Source: Aurifilum marmelostoma (taxonomy: Eukaryota; Ascomycota; Sordariomycetes; Diaporthales; Cryphonectriaceae). From it: a stretch of 64,000 nt of DNA. The stretch covers positions 1,426,001-1,490,000 of the forward strand of contig JAMXSV010000026.1 of NCBI GenBank assembly GCA_027559495.1, written 5' to 3'. The notes under the pieces are model-generated. The model was not told the origin of the DNA and did no database searches. It saw only the letters and a program-made list of their open reading frames with translations. The translations under genes were made by a program, and so were the position numbers. This document shows, in pieces, positions 12,601-23,557 of the stretch (within the stretch, counting starts at the first letter, position 1; the number at the start of each line of letters is the position of its first letter).

Positions 12601-15600
12601 CAATACTGGGTTCAACCCATTCTGCTGACCACGCTTCCATGTCAGGCTGTATTGGTCCTTGCGCGCAAGCTCGACCCAGCCCGCATCGACCAAGCCACAC
12701 GGAACCTACCTGCCCATACTTTCATGAGGTAAGATTCTGTAGGCCTGGGTCAGTGGCAACTCCCGAAAGCACTCATCCCAGCTAGATGTTGTGAAATTGC
12801 CGCCGCCAGTGGGTGGAATAAACGCGCGCCAAGCGTTCTGAACTCAGATGTCGAGATCCCAAGTGCCAAGCACCAGACCTGATGAACGGTCTTCTGACAC
12901 GCAATGATAGGCTGAGGCAGGGGTTGTGCGACGCACAGCATGCTGTTTTTGTGAAACCACCAGATGGAAAGATAGAAATGCACGAGAACCAATCTAGGGA
13001 GAAACCTTTTAACAAGGTAAGGAAAACAAGAAAATGGGCCTCGTTTCCTCCGCGGGGGGTGGGTTGCAGCCAAAGGTGTGACACTGACTGCCTCTACTTC
13101 TCGTGTGCCAGGTCGAATGCCTGCCCACCTCATCAGCATCATCACTCTCCATCTCCCTCCAGGCTCCTGCCAAGCGTTGACAGCCACCTGCAACGCGGAT
13201 CGAGCCGTGTGCGCCCTCACTATGAAGCTTTAGGCATGGCTGCTACCGGGAGGGCGAGACGGTTTGTTTTGAATACGAACCAGACGCGGCTAGAGGAAAA
13301 AGAAAGACCAGCTGATCGACAAGTCGTATCAGGAATATAAAGACTCATTTCACTTCAATCTTTCTCAGACCAGACCTATGCGCTGGACAAGAGGCCTCAA
13401 GAGGCGAAAAGCTGCCGCTGTCAGAAATAAAGCACCCCTGGGACCCTGTTCAGCGGCAGATAAGATTCGCCGGCTCGCGTGCGCTAAATTTTTGTCTCCC
13501 GTTATTGAGCGGGGGTCACTATAGCTGGGACAGGACCAGAAAACAGGATCTTCCTGCTAAGCAAGCCGTTTCGTTGGTGACAGCGGAATGCGGGGTTGAC
13601 CAAGCCACGGGACTGTCGAAGCGCTGAGGCAAACTGACGGGCTGGAGGGAGCAATCTCTCCTGCGGCGATCCGTGTTCACGGGTGTTTCGAATTGCTTGG
13701 AAATCCGGTAGGCATTAGGCTCGTAATACCCCGAGAACAGGTTCTCTGTTGACTGAGATGCCGGACAGGGGGGACGGGGGGCGAGCAACATGACAGGCAC
13801 TTGTATCTCGTCTGGTGGGTGGGTGTGTATACTTGTTTGTGTATGTGTGCGCGCCCGTGTGTATGTGTGTGTGTGCGTCTTGGAGTAGTGCCTCGTAACT
13901 ATGACGCCGGTGTGAGGCTGCGAGGCTCGTGTGGTGGCGATCATCGGCTGGTGTGGCTGCATGTGTTGCCATTCAGATCACATCCTGGTCCTTTTCGGGA
14001 ATGGACTCCTGCTGCACTGTCAATCTTGATCAGGGCTCCCGGGGGCGTTGGTTGGATGAGGTTACTCCGGAAGCTACATGGTAATAAGGCCCAGAGTGCA
14101 GCCGGCATATAGCTGTGACGCGCCTCTTACTCGTCTGTCCCCCGGCGCGCGCTGCAGCCCAGCCTCTACGGTGGGCGGCGTGCCTTCGTTTCGGTTCGCT
14201 TCTTCTTGAATCTTTTCACTTCGTCTCCCGCCTCGAAACCTTGCTTACCACTGCTGCATCGAGCTCGAGCCGTGTGTGGTCTGTCAGCCCGTGTGGACTG
14301 TGCTTCCGGTCTGGACTGTTGTGGGACCTTTGTGGCATCTGCATCACCAAGCGAGAGACCTGTGCAGCGCACGCCGGCATGGGTTTCAACAGAGGAGGGG
14401 TTTGTGGATCGTGTCTGCGCCCGCCAGCTGCCCTCGTCCCCTTGGCGCCCCTGATGGCATTTGCGGTGAGACGAGATGCTGATTGGTCGGCACAGCTCTT
14501 TTATGCTTGCTGATTAAATTTCATGTCCACCTGGAGGACGCTTCCCGATCGAAGCGCTCCATCTCCTATATGAATGAATGACCAGATAGGGGGCAAATGG
14601 AGCAGCATGGTACCACAGGTAAAGGGGAGGGGGACAGAGGATATAGTCCGCAGTGGCGGTATGTATTTATGAGGTTAAAGGTTGATTTATGTTCATGAGC
14701 ACAGCTTTGACGGTGGGTGCAAAAGACACGAGTCGAGTGTGCGGCGGACCAAATTGTGAACGACAGAGTCACAATGCTCAGGAAAGACATCATCGTCAAG
14801 ATGGTTGGTGCATCTTCGAATGCTCGCTGTTAGAAGAAGCACCCAAATAGATGGAAGATTGATGTCGAAGAAGACGATGACGCTGCGGAAGATGAGGTTC
14901 AAACAAGCCCAGGTTGACGAGAACCGACATGGTGCTAAGGCGGTAGTTCTTGCCACAACGCCCCCTTATCGCGGTGATCCTCAGTGCTCTTGCTTAGAGG
15001 GGCCTTTGCAATAGGTCAATCTGCTACTAGGTACTAACTAGCTAACACGTGTGGTACCTGGCTAAGCACCAATCCACATTCGCCCCTTCCTCTCGCCCGT
15101 CGTCATGGCAGTGTATTAGGGCAAAATTGCAATGATTTAGACGGCATAAGACTGGTCAGCTATGGGCTATGGAAGCTGCTAGAGGAGAAACAAAAGAAGG
15201 AAAAAGAAAGAAGAAAAAAAGAAAAAAAGATGAGGGGCCCAGGGGGCCCAAAGTACACAGCGGCACAGTGGTGCCTGCTGCCTACTCTTTGGTACCTTAA
15301 CGTGCCGTTAGTACATTCCTTGGGGAGGAGCTAGAGTACCACACAATCAAGAAGAAGGAAAGAAAAAAAAGGTACCTCCGTACCTCCCTACTGTGGCACG
15401 CGTGGGTACCCTTACCTGGAGGAAAGGGGTAGTAGGGACATCCCCACTCAGCCCAATGCCTCTCATTCTCGCTGCTGCATGCCCCAGCTACCCAAAAGGA
15501 AGAGAGACCGACAGGGCCAGGATCGCGCACCCTCGTGCGAAATTGACGACTACCGGTGCTTCCTATCAAGAAAACCAACAGTCTTTTTTTAAACCCCCCT

Positions 15601-16491
15601 TCTTCTTCTTCTTCTTGGGGGTCCATACTTATCCTGTGTCCTGATAACTGCCTACCTACCTCACCTCCAACTCTCGCCATCTCAACCTTCTCTCAAACCA
15701 CCATCGCCGCCATCGTTTTTTGTCCTTTGACTGACTCGACATTCGTTTGCGAAACCCACGCCACCCCCGACTCTTCATTACTTATTTTTTTTCTGAACCG
15801 GGGCGGCGGCGACGACAACGGCGACGACAGTCACTACACCTTAGCAATCTTTGTCTGACTCGTTGGAGGATTAGAGGTCTGGCCTTGGCAGAAGATTCGG
15901 TTCAATCTGGCCGTGGTTGCAACAGGTCGCCCTAGCAGAAAGCAAAAGGAACCCGTCAGGGCGCCGTTTCTGCCCATCCTGCCGCCAACAACGCCAGCAC
16001 GCGCGTCTTGCACGTTCCTGGTGCTGTTTTCCCGCACGCTACGCCCGCTAAAAGAAAAAAAAAGCGCTCTAAAAAGGGGACGGCTGGGGGTCTGTAGAAC
16101 AAGGAACGACAGAGCATCGTCGCAACCCAATCAAAAGCCCAAGCTTGCACAACCAGGGCTGGGCGGCAGCTGTGCTCGACGACGATTTCCTTGATCCTCA
16201 CGACATTCAATTCCACAACTATCCACCTCCTCTACCTCCTACTGATTTCCGCCGACACGGACAGCTCTGTTTTGTCACGGGCAAACTTTCGCCTGCGGCC
16301 CCGAAACGGTGACGACCGAGACCCACGCCTCTAAGGCCCCCCCCCCCCTAGGCTCTTTCTCCTTTAACCCCCTGGGTCTCAACCGCCATCATCTCCTTTC
16401 TTTACAACAGCCAGTCGCTTTCTCGAACCGCGTTGTCCACATCAGAACACAGCCCGACGCGTGTCAAACGTCCACAAGACAGCTGCCCGCC
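9618..16491. other. 6.9-kb gene-poor region upstream of the SMI1 homologue
   Basis: I found no frame with recognisable homology, intron structure or consistent codon use. The stretch holds a TG-rich tract near 13815-13885, a purine-rich run near 15181-15240, poly-T/C/CTT tracts near 15585-15620, and a 12-C run at 16337-16348. The last kilobase is pyrimidine-rich and probably contains the promoter and long leader of the SMI1 homologue. Several frames of 90-165 codons exist but overlap on both strands and look random. Confidence 0.5.
16337..16348 (+). repeat. 12-C homopolymer
   Basis: A run of 12 C residues lies about 145 bp upstream of the SMI1-homologue start codon, probably in its leader. 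Read length of such runs is unreliable. Confidence 0.85.
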
Positions 16492-18244
16492 ATGGCGAAT
16501 CCGTACGTTTTGACTCGAGAAAAGCACCCTCAGGCCACACACATAAACTCAAGCTAACCTTCTCCCTGCGCCAACAGACTGAGTGCCACGTTCAAGTCCA
16601 TCTGGCATACCATGACCAGTTATGACCGCCGTGCGTGATGTCCCAGCGTGCTTGTCCCCCCATTGCTCGCGACTGGGACGCATGACTGACCAAAGACTAC
16701 TTACAGACTCCAGCTACGATTCCCCTTTCCGATCTGGTCGCCACGTTCCCCTCGGCCAGGATGGCCTCACCTCCGTCGCAACAGCCTCCGAATCCCGCGC
16801 AGACATTACCTCTCCTTATCCTGATTACAACAACCGAAGCTCACTGATGCATCCAGGTGGCGCCACCTCGTACAATGGTGCCCCAGTCTCCCCAGCCCTG
16901 CCTCCCCAGAGCCCCGGCGCGAACGGCCCCTACTCTCCTGGCATGCGATCTAAGCTCGCGCGGGCCAGCACCGGTGATGGTTTCGAGATGCAAAGTCCGG
17001 CCGGCGAGATCCCCATGCAGTCTTTTGAGGACGGCCAGCCGCCCGCCCCGCCCGTCCCTCACTCCTGGAAGCGAATTGACTCGTGGGCCGAGGACAATTA
17101 CCCAGAGCTCTGGGACCAGCTCTGCGAGGGCTGCACCGTCAATGACCTCAACGAGTTGGAGCACCAGCTGGACTGCACCCTGCCTCCCGATGTCAGAGAC
17201 TCTCTCCAGGTGCATGATGGCCAGGAGAGAGGTGGTATGCCCACTGGTATCATCTTCGGTTCTATGCTGCTCGACTGCGAGGAGATGGTGCAGGAATGGG
17301 ACCAATGGCGCAAGGTCAATCACCAATTTCTTCTGGACACGGCCATTGTGAACCCCTCAGCCCCATCTCGTGCTCTCGGCGGAAGCAGCGAGGCCTCGTC
17401 CTCCAAGTCCGCTGCCAGCTCCAGTGGCCCCAACAAGCCGAACGATCTCGCCTGGAGGGAGAAGCTCATCGCTCGTCAGGACTCGGTCCCCCCTAACGCT
17501 ATCCGCAAAGCTTATGCTCACGCTGGTTGGATTCCCCTTGTCCGTGACTGGGGTGGCAACAACTTGGCCGTCGACCTGGCGCCTGGACCCAAGGGTCACT
17601 GGGGTCAGATTATCCTCTTCGGCCGCGATTACGACACGAAATACGTGGTGGCTCGGTCGTGGGCTCACTTCCTGGCTACCGTCGCCGACGATCTGAACAG
17701 CGGCAAGTGGTTCATCGATGAGGACACTCAGGAGCTGAAGTTGCGTGAGTTCAAGGCGACCCGCGTCGAGCCCGGATACCTCGACATCCTGCGCTGGAGG
17801 ATGGATCAGAAATACGGCCGCCGCGCTGCGAAGAGAAGATCCGCTCCCCCCTCTGGAGCTACTTCTCCGCCTGTGCCGAGTTCTCCATACAGCAGTGCTT
17901 CAGAGCCTGCGGGCGAGGCCCGCGGTCGGTCGCTGCACCGCCTGAGTGGTGGATCACCACTGGCCAGCCCGATGCGTCCTGGATACGGCAAGGCGAGCCC
18001 TCTGGCCCGCGTCACCGAGGAGGGTGCTGCGGCACAGGAGCTGACTGTACCCAACGGCAAGGCGAAGGCGGAAAAGCTGGTCGAGGTTGATACGCCTCGC
18101 CCCAGCAGCGAGGAGCCTTCTGCTCCCAGACTCGCAAGTCTGACCAAGGGCGACTCATCTGATGAGGCAGAGTCTCTACCCAAGGTCAACGGGAAGCAGC
18201 CCGCCATCGCGACCGAGGAGGCAATGAAAGAGATCGAGATCTAA
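16492..18244 (+). CDS. SMI1: KNR4/SMI1 (GS-1) homologue, cell-wall synthesis regulator
   Basis: Knr4/Smi1 proteins, including Neurospora GS-1, regulate beta-1,3-glucan synthesis and link to the cell-integrity MAP kinase pathway. Three exons are supported: 16492-16502, 16578-16630 and 16707-18244. The donors are GTACGT and GTGCGT; the acceptors are CAACAG and TTACAG. Splicing gives an N-terminus starting MANPLSATFKSIWHTMTSYD and then SYDSPFRSGRH, the conserved family N-terminus, so the ATG at 16492 is preferred over any ATG in the large exon. The SMI1/KNR4 domain covers roughly residues 150-400 (SWKRIDSWAEDNYPELW; LAVDLAPGPKGHWGQII; FGRDYDTKYVVA). The C-terminal ~130 residues are Ser/Pro-rich and disordered. 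Total 533 residues. Confidence 0.93.
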
Positions 18245-20630
18245 TGGAATTCCGCAATAATGAACCACGATACATGCGACGGACGGCAGGAGCATACATA
18301 CACTGTAGAAGGAGGATCGGCGTCCCCGGCGTTTTCACTGTCTCGACTTTCGACGACATCGTCCCTCATGGTCTTCTCAATCGCATCTCTGCGGCAATTC
18401 GTCTTCGACCCGAGCTTCTCGTAACAAGACCCCGAGTCTTTGGCCTTTCTCTCCGATTCATCACGCCACAACATTCAAAAAGGGTCCCGCCGGGCAAATA
18501 CTGCTGCTACTGCGATCTTCTTGCAAAGCTTGTTGGATTCACTTTCACGTCTCGGCCGCCCTCCACGGATTGACTGTGCAAGCGGCCGGACAAATCTAAT
18601 ACGCCCCTCCGCATTTCTCGATTAGCCGGAGCGGAGTTTCTTCTGTATATTACTTGACTGGTGGCAGAGGGCCTTGGTGCCAGTTCGCCCCAGACCTTGA
18701 GCGTTCCACTAATCACATTCGAGCCCTGGCGGAAGTCCGGTTTTTGTTCTTCATTTCTCGGAGTAGGAGGGTACTTGCTTGCGGCGTTTGGCTTGAAAGC
18801 AGAACACGACCTGTTTTTCCCCCTCCCTGTCAAGGACTCAGGCCTAGGCAGTGAGTGACAAGGGGGCCCGCAGAGAATAGTCTATGGGATACATTTGCCA
18901 TCTTGCATTCCACATGCAGGTGGATAGTCTAGAGACTATGCAACCTCGAATGCATTTCAGCCTCCTTGGGAGCCGTCCATAATTGAGTGCTGACTATGCC
19001 TATGTTTCGCTTAGGTGCTAGTGGTGAGGTCTATCTACTCGTGACTATCTAATTAATGCACGCGACTGTCAGTGCTTGCAGATCTGTGAGGGACCCAAGT
19101 TGTGGCATTGATTGGATTCCTCAACGGCTACGCCCTTACCGGCCGTCTTACATACTGAATAGGATTCGAAAGCAAAGTCAAGTCTCTGTTGTTTGATATA
19201 GCGCCTGCGCTGCTCACTATGCAGTCCGCCTGGTTGGTCAACCTCTCTTTCTGCTGGAGATGGTCTATCCGGCCTGTCCACAAGCCTCAAGCTGCATCAG
19301 TTATTCATACTGCTGAGCATTGTTGTTGCCCTTCTTTCAAAAGAGAAGGGAAGGAGTGGTACTGCCTAGCTTCCAATTTGCTGAAGACTATTTTGGAAAG
19401 CAACAATACTGCCTTCTCATGTACCAAAGTAGTCTGGTTGATTTTCCAGGCTGAGTAATTATCTCCCATACTTGCCACTCAAGCAAATGATGATGCAAGC
19501 TGATTTTACTCACGTCCAATGGCTTCTTACTCAGGCTGCCAGCCTTCTGAATGAGGGCACTGTCTAGAGCCGTGTCCGGAAGGGTCTTCGAGGCATCCTC
19601 TTCTCCATAATTACCCTACCTCGAGGGAAGAAGCCTTAATTATGATCTGCAAATGCCACAAGGCACTTTTTTGGGATTATTGCCAGAGCTGGAAGATCTT
19701 TATAGACAAGTTGCCAGACAATTTCATGTCTACTCCTCTTTCCATGGAGACACTTTGTCTTATTGTCATTAATCCTGCATTGCGATAGGCATATAGACAC
19801 ATTTACTACTGTTAGTATGGTTATGATGTTAAAGACAAAATCCCAGTAACACTCACAACCTTTTTGAATGTTGCCTAGACTGAAATCATTGATTACTTCA
19901 GTAGTTGCTTGCAGCAACTATGAAGTAATAGTTATCCTTTCTGAGTATGGCATTATGTATCCAATAACAAATCCAATCCCTGTAGACTTGAAGTCTAGTT
20001 GATTGGAAATGAGGCTGACGAGCCCAGCCCAGCTCTTGGATTACAATCGTGCAATTCATCAGTCAGCAGACGACATCTGAGAACATCGTTCACATTGTGA
20101 ATGTGCAGAAATTACTGCACGACATGAAGGGCATGTATTATTCGATGTTGATACACATTCAATGTAGCTATCTCGACCTACTTAGTCACTCAGCTTGGGG
20201 GGGTCCTGCTAATTATATAACATTGCCCTGTTTCTACCGGAATATGAAATCTGAACTACTTAAACCTGCCACTTCGTGGTAGATAGAGAGAGCACTCATT
20301 GTCTTGACAAGCGTTACATCGCCACATAACCATATCATGGTACGTTTACTCCTTGCGGATCAGATGGGCATCCTCAGTCTACTATGGGGTTTCTTGTAAT
20401 GGAATCTCCCGCCTGGCTGAAGGTTCAATGGCACACAGCCATGAGATCGTGGGCAGTCACAGGTCGTGCCCTTAGTATTACGAAGACCCTCTAACCGAAT
20501 CATTTATATATATCAGCCAGACAATCACTCTCCTCACCCCTCGGCCGGTGTGCACCGCCAGGGCACCGGCGTACAGCCAGGCCCTGCCGAGCAAGCTGGC
20601 CACAACCAACAGCACAGATCTCGCTGGGTT
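18245..20630. other. 2.4-kb non-coding region with a lower-GC block
   Basis: From about 18.9 to 20.4 kb the DNA is visibly richer in A/T than the flanking genes. It has only short frames, none recognisable. It contains small perfect hairpins such as AGTTGC/GCAACT near 19901-19918. A decayed mobile element is possible, but I could not identify any transposase or reverse-transcriptase motif. Confidence 0.4.
20505..20512 (+). promoter_or_regulatory. TATA box of the Myb-like gene
   Basis: TATATATA lies about 120 bp upstream of the chosen ATG at 20631. Its position argues against using the upstream in-frame ATG at 20466. Confidence 0.5.
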
Positions 20631-21510
20631 ATGATTGACCTGCACGACTTCAACAGCGCCTTCGAGACGCTCGAGGGCATGCAACTGCCCTGGCCTACAC
20701 ACCCCTATTGCCACGCGATCGAGACCATCCCAGGTGGTGGCTACCAGCACCCGCATGTTGCCAACCCTCTTCAAGTCAATCCACTCCCCGCAGACATGGC
20801 TCTGGCTATGCATCGACAGCAGCCTCCTGGTGTTCGCGCGTCCTTCACCGTAAATGACTACTACTACAACGTCATTCCGGCCGTGTACATCCCTCAGCCT
20901 GCTGCCGTCTACAGCACCGGCGTGGCTCCAGTCCAGAACGATCGGCCGCACTCTCCAGCTGCAGCTGTCCAGCCTGCTGCCGACGAGCGTGCCCACCAGG
21001 GGGGACATGGCCCAGCCTGCTGCCGACGAGCGTGCCCACCAGGAGGACATGGCCCAGCCTGCTGCCGACGAGCGTGCCCACCAGGGGGACATGGCCCAGC
21101 CTGCCGATAACGAGGAGCCCCTCTCCCCTCAGCCTCGCCGCCGCCGTCACCGCCGAATCCAGCGCTACACCGAGGCTGAAGAGGAAACCATCCTGTCCAT
21201 GATGGACGCTGGTCGGAGGCCGGCGTCCGTAGCCGATGTCTTGGAGGGCCGCACGGCCAATGCGATTCAGGCCAAATACTGTAAGGCTCATATTCTTTCC
21301 CTCGTATACAATGGCTGAGCTGGAGTTGTTCTGGTTCTCCGCTTTTGTCATAATCATATCACAATACTAACAACAGCTTCACTCCCAGGGCGTTTGAAGG
21401 GAGGTAACCCCAAGGGTGCCAAGAAGGGCCGCAAGAGGGCTGCCGAGGACCGAGAGAACTCGGCCACAGAGGTTGGCACGCCTGAGCAGGAAGATGAGGC
21501 TGGCAAGTAG
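20631..21510 (+). CDS. Myb/SANT-like nuclear protein, with one-base frame break
   Basis: I do not recognise an orthologue. Two exons are supported: 20631-21280 and 21389-21510, with donor GTAAGG and acceptor CTCCCAG. The C-terminal part reads RRIQRYTEAEEETILSMMDA and then VLEGRTANAIQAKYW, which matches a Myb/SANT-like helix-turn-helix. A basic stretch (GAKKGRKR) follows. The N-terminal half is rich in Pro, His, Gln and Tyr. Between them is a 14-residue tandem repeat (AQPAADERAHQGDM). The first repeat copy carries a G6 run (20999-21004) where the third copy has G5, and this extra G breaks the frame. Removing it gives 256 residues. The role is probably DNA binding, but the target is unknown. 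A second acceptor 12 nt upstream (AACAACAG) would also keep the frame. Confidence 0.65.
20967..21093 (+). repeat. 42-bp minisatellite, three copies, in coding sequence
   Basis: Three tandem copies start at 20967, 21010 and 21052. They encode QPAADERAHQ followed by GDMA or EDMA. The first copy is 43 bp because of one extra G. The near-identity of the copies implies recent expansion. Confidence 0.9.
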
Positions 21511-22422
21511 TTTCCTATCACCGTCAGGCCTTGCGAGCCGCACATACGTCTTCGGGGGCTTCAGACCAAGTACTTCGATGTGTGGTATGAGATTTCGTCT
21601 AGGGTGTTGTGTGGAAGTGGACTAGACTCGCGGTCAGGTGCCCGGATATCTCTTTCTGAGAGTGTCATCATAACCACTGGCCCTTGATACTGGAAGCCTG
21701 CGAAGGAGTTCGTTATGCAGCACTCTAGCTTGTATCGCACAGGAATGCGGAAATGGTCATACTCGATAGTTGTCAGCATAGAAGGGTACAACTGATGCTT
21801 TTGCCATGGGTAACCACCTTTTACAGTGACAATGCTGCAGTAAGAGTAATGTAAGTGGGATCTTGTATAGATGATTGTCAAGATGAACTATTATTGTAGA
21901 GTCTAGGCAAGGTGAGTTGTGCTTGCAGATCAGATTTCCAGAGGTCTAAAAGGTTTCAGTGCGCATTTATAGAAGCTGAAAATACTAACCATCCATGCAC
22001 ATAATTATTGTCATACAAAGGCAGCACAGAAAGCAAGGAGAAGGCCCCCTGCCATAGTTGTTGGGTTGGTTTGAGCCGAGCTGCGGGTTAGGGTCCTTTA
22101 CCTGACCAGGGTCGACGGAGTACTGTAGAGCCGCCTGAGCTGCCTCAGCTCCGTGCCCTGTGCGATCGTCGTCATCCGCAGCCTCCACCTCTGACAACCA
22201 TCCAACCTTGTCTACGACACAGACGCTATCTCCATCATCCTACAAGAGCGCACAACAACTCCGGGCCACTTCCTCAACATCCGGCACCCTCTTCTACAGA
22301 CTTCCCAGTACCTCTAAGATCCGCAAGCGAGCGATCCCAACGAGCTTGCAACATCCTCGCTGGCTGCCTGTGCCTGACCAACCACTCGGCCGGTTACACA
22401 GTCTCAACCCACCCACAACACC
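21511..22422. other. Intergenic region upstream of VPS68
   Basis: About 0.9 kb holds the 3' end of the Myb-like gene and the VPS68 promoter. A 106-codon minus-strand frame (21881-21561) has no recognisable homology and was not called. Confidence 0.45.
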
Positions 22423-23099
22423 ATGTCCTCCGAGGAGCGCCTCTGGAAATTCAGCAAGCCGGAATGGCTGAGCAGCGTCCACGCCCGTAATGCAGGAGTG
22501 TACGCCTCGGGAGCCTTGGTAAGCGACGCGCCTGCCCTCTTGGAAGACCAGCCTCGTGGTCTTCCTTCTCCCCCGGATCTGGAAAGGGAGATCCGAGACC
22601 ATGATCCCCTCGCTCTCGACCGAGATCAGGGCCACCGCCGCATCCAAAAGCTAACAAGCCGCCACCACCTGTACAGTTCTCCCTCGCCTTCTACATCCTC
22701 CTCGACGCCGCCGTGTGGTCCAAGTCCGCCCAGAACGGCTCCGACGTGCACGTCACCTTCATCGACTGGCTGCCCCTCATCTTCTCCTCGCTGGGGATGC
22801 TGATCATCAACTCGGTCGAGAAGCAGCGCCTGTCGGCCGACAGCTTCTCCTACAGCGGGTCCGGCGTCGCCTGGAAGGCCCGGGTCGTCCTCTTCCTGGG
22901 CTTTGCCGCGCTCGCGGGCGGCATGGCCGGCGGCGTCACTGTTTTCGTGCTCAAGTTTGTGGTGCAGAGCGTCGAGTGGCCGATGATGGGCATGGGTGTC
23001 GAGAATGTTGTTGCCAACGCGCTGGTCGGTGTGAGCAGCGTCGTGCTGTGGGTGAGCCAGAACATGGAGGATGAGTACAGCTACAACCTGGCGCTGTAA
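22423..23099 (+). CDS. VPS68: VPS68-family endosomal membrane protein
   Basis: Vps68 (UPF0220/TMEM50 family) is a small tetraspan protein needed for vacuolar protein sorting at endosomes. Exons are 22423-22518 and 22677-23099 with donor GTAAGC and acceptor TGTACAG. The branch site CTAAC sits 25 nt before the acceptor. The spliced protein has 172 residues: an N-terminal tail with ARNAGVYASGAL flowing into FSLAFYILLDAAVWS (first membrane segment), then WLPLIFSSLGMLIINSVE, FLGFAALAGGMAGGVTVFVL and a last segment ending ...VSSVVLWVSQNME. Four membrane helices fit the family. The gene is tail-to-tail with ERG20. Confidence 0.93.
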
Positions 23100-23557
23100 G
23101 GCGGCCGAAACAAATACGGTTGGGTGACTAAGGGGTGGATGGTTGGGAAAGCGGATCTGGACGAGAGGGTCGAGACACTTATTTGGGAGTCTCTGTCTTT
23201 TTCTTTCCCCCTTTCGGCAGGAGACATTACATTATTGATTCATTTGGGCTTCATATTCTCTGCGTCTCTTGTGTGTACAGTATTGGACTACTAATGGAGC
23301 ATGGGAAGGGAATTATGTATCTTGGCGCCATGGACTAGTCGGCTGGGCTGATGGAAATATCGCAATGCATTATTACCCTACTGAAGTCCCATCCCATAGC
23401 AAGTGATTAAGTATTTAAGACATTGAGACCCGCAGTCTCAAAATCTGACCACTCTTGCCAAGCACTTTTGTAACGTCTATATCGTGGTATCGTCCAAACA
23501 GCCAGTAGCCAGCAGGAAGAAAGATGTCGTTCGTGTCGCGCAGATAATGCTGGTGCT
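23100..23557. other. Convergent 3' region of VPS68 and ERG20
   Basis: These 458 bp lie between two convergent stop codons and hold both 3' UTRs. I see no gene. Confidence 0.6.

Noticed and set aside
20466..20630. Upstream in-frame ATG extension of the Myb-like gene
   Set aside because: A TATA box at 20505 lies inside it, so the ATG at 20631 is more likely.
21561..21881. 106-codon minus-strand frame
   Set aside because: Composition is protein-like, but I recognise nothing and there is no supporting structure.
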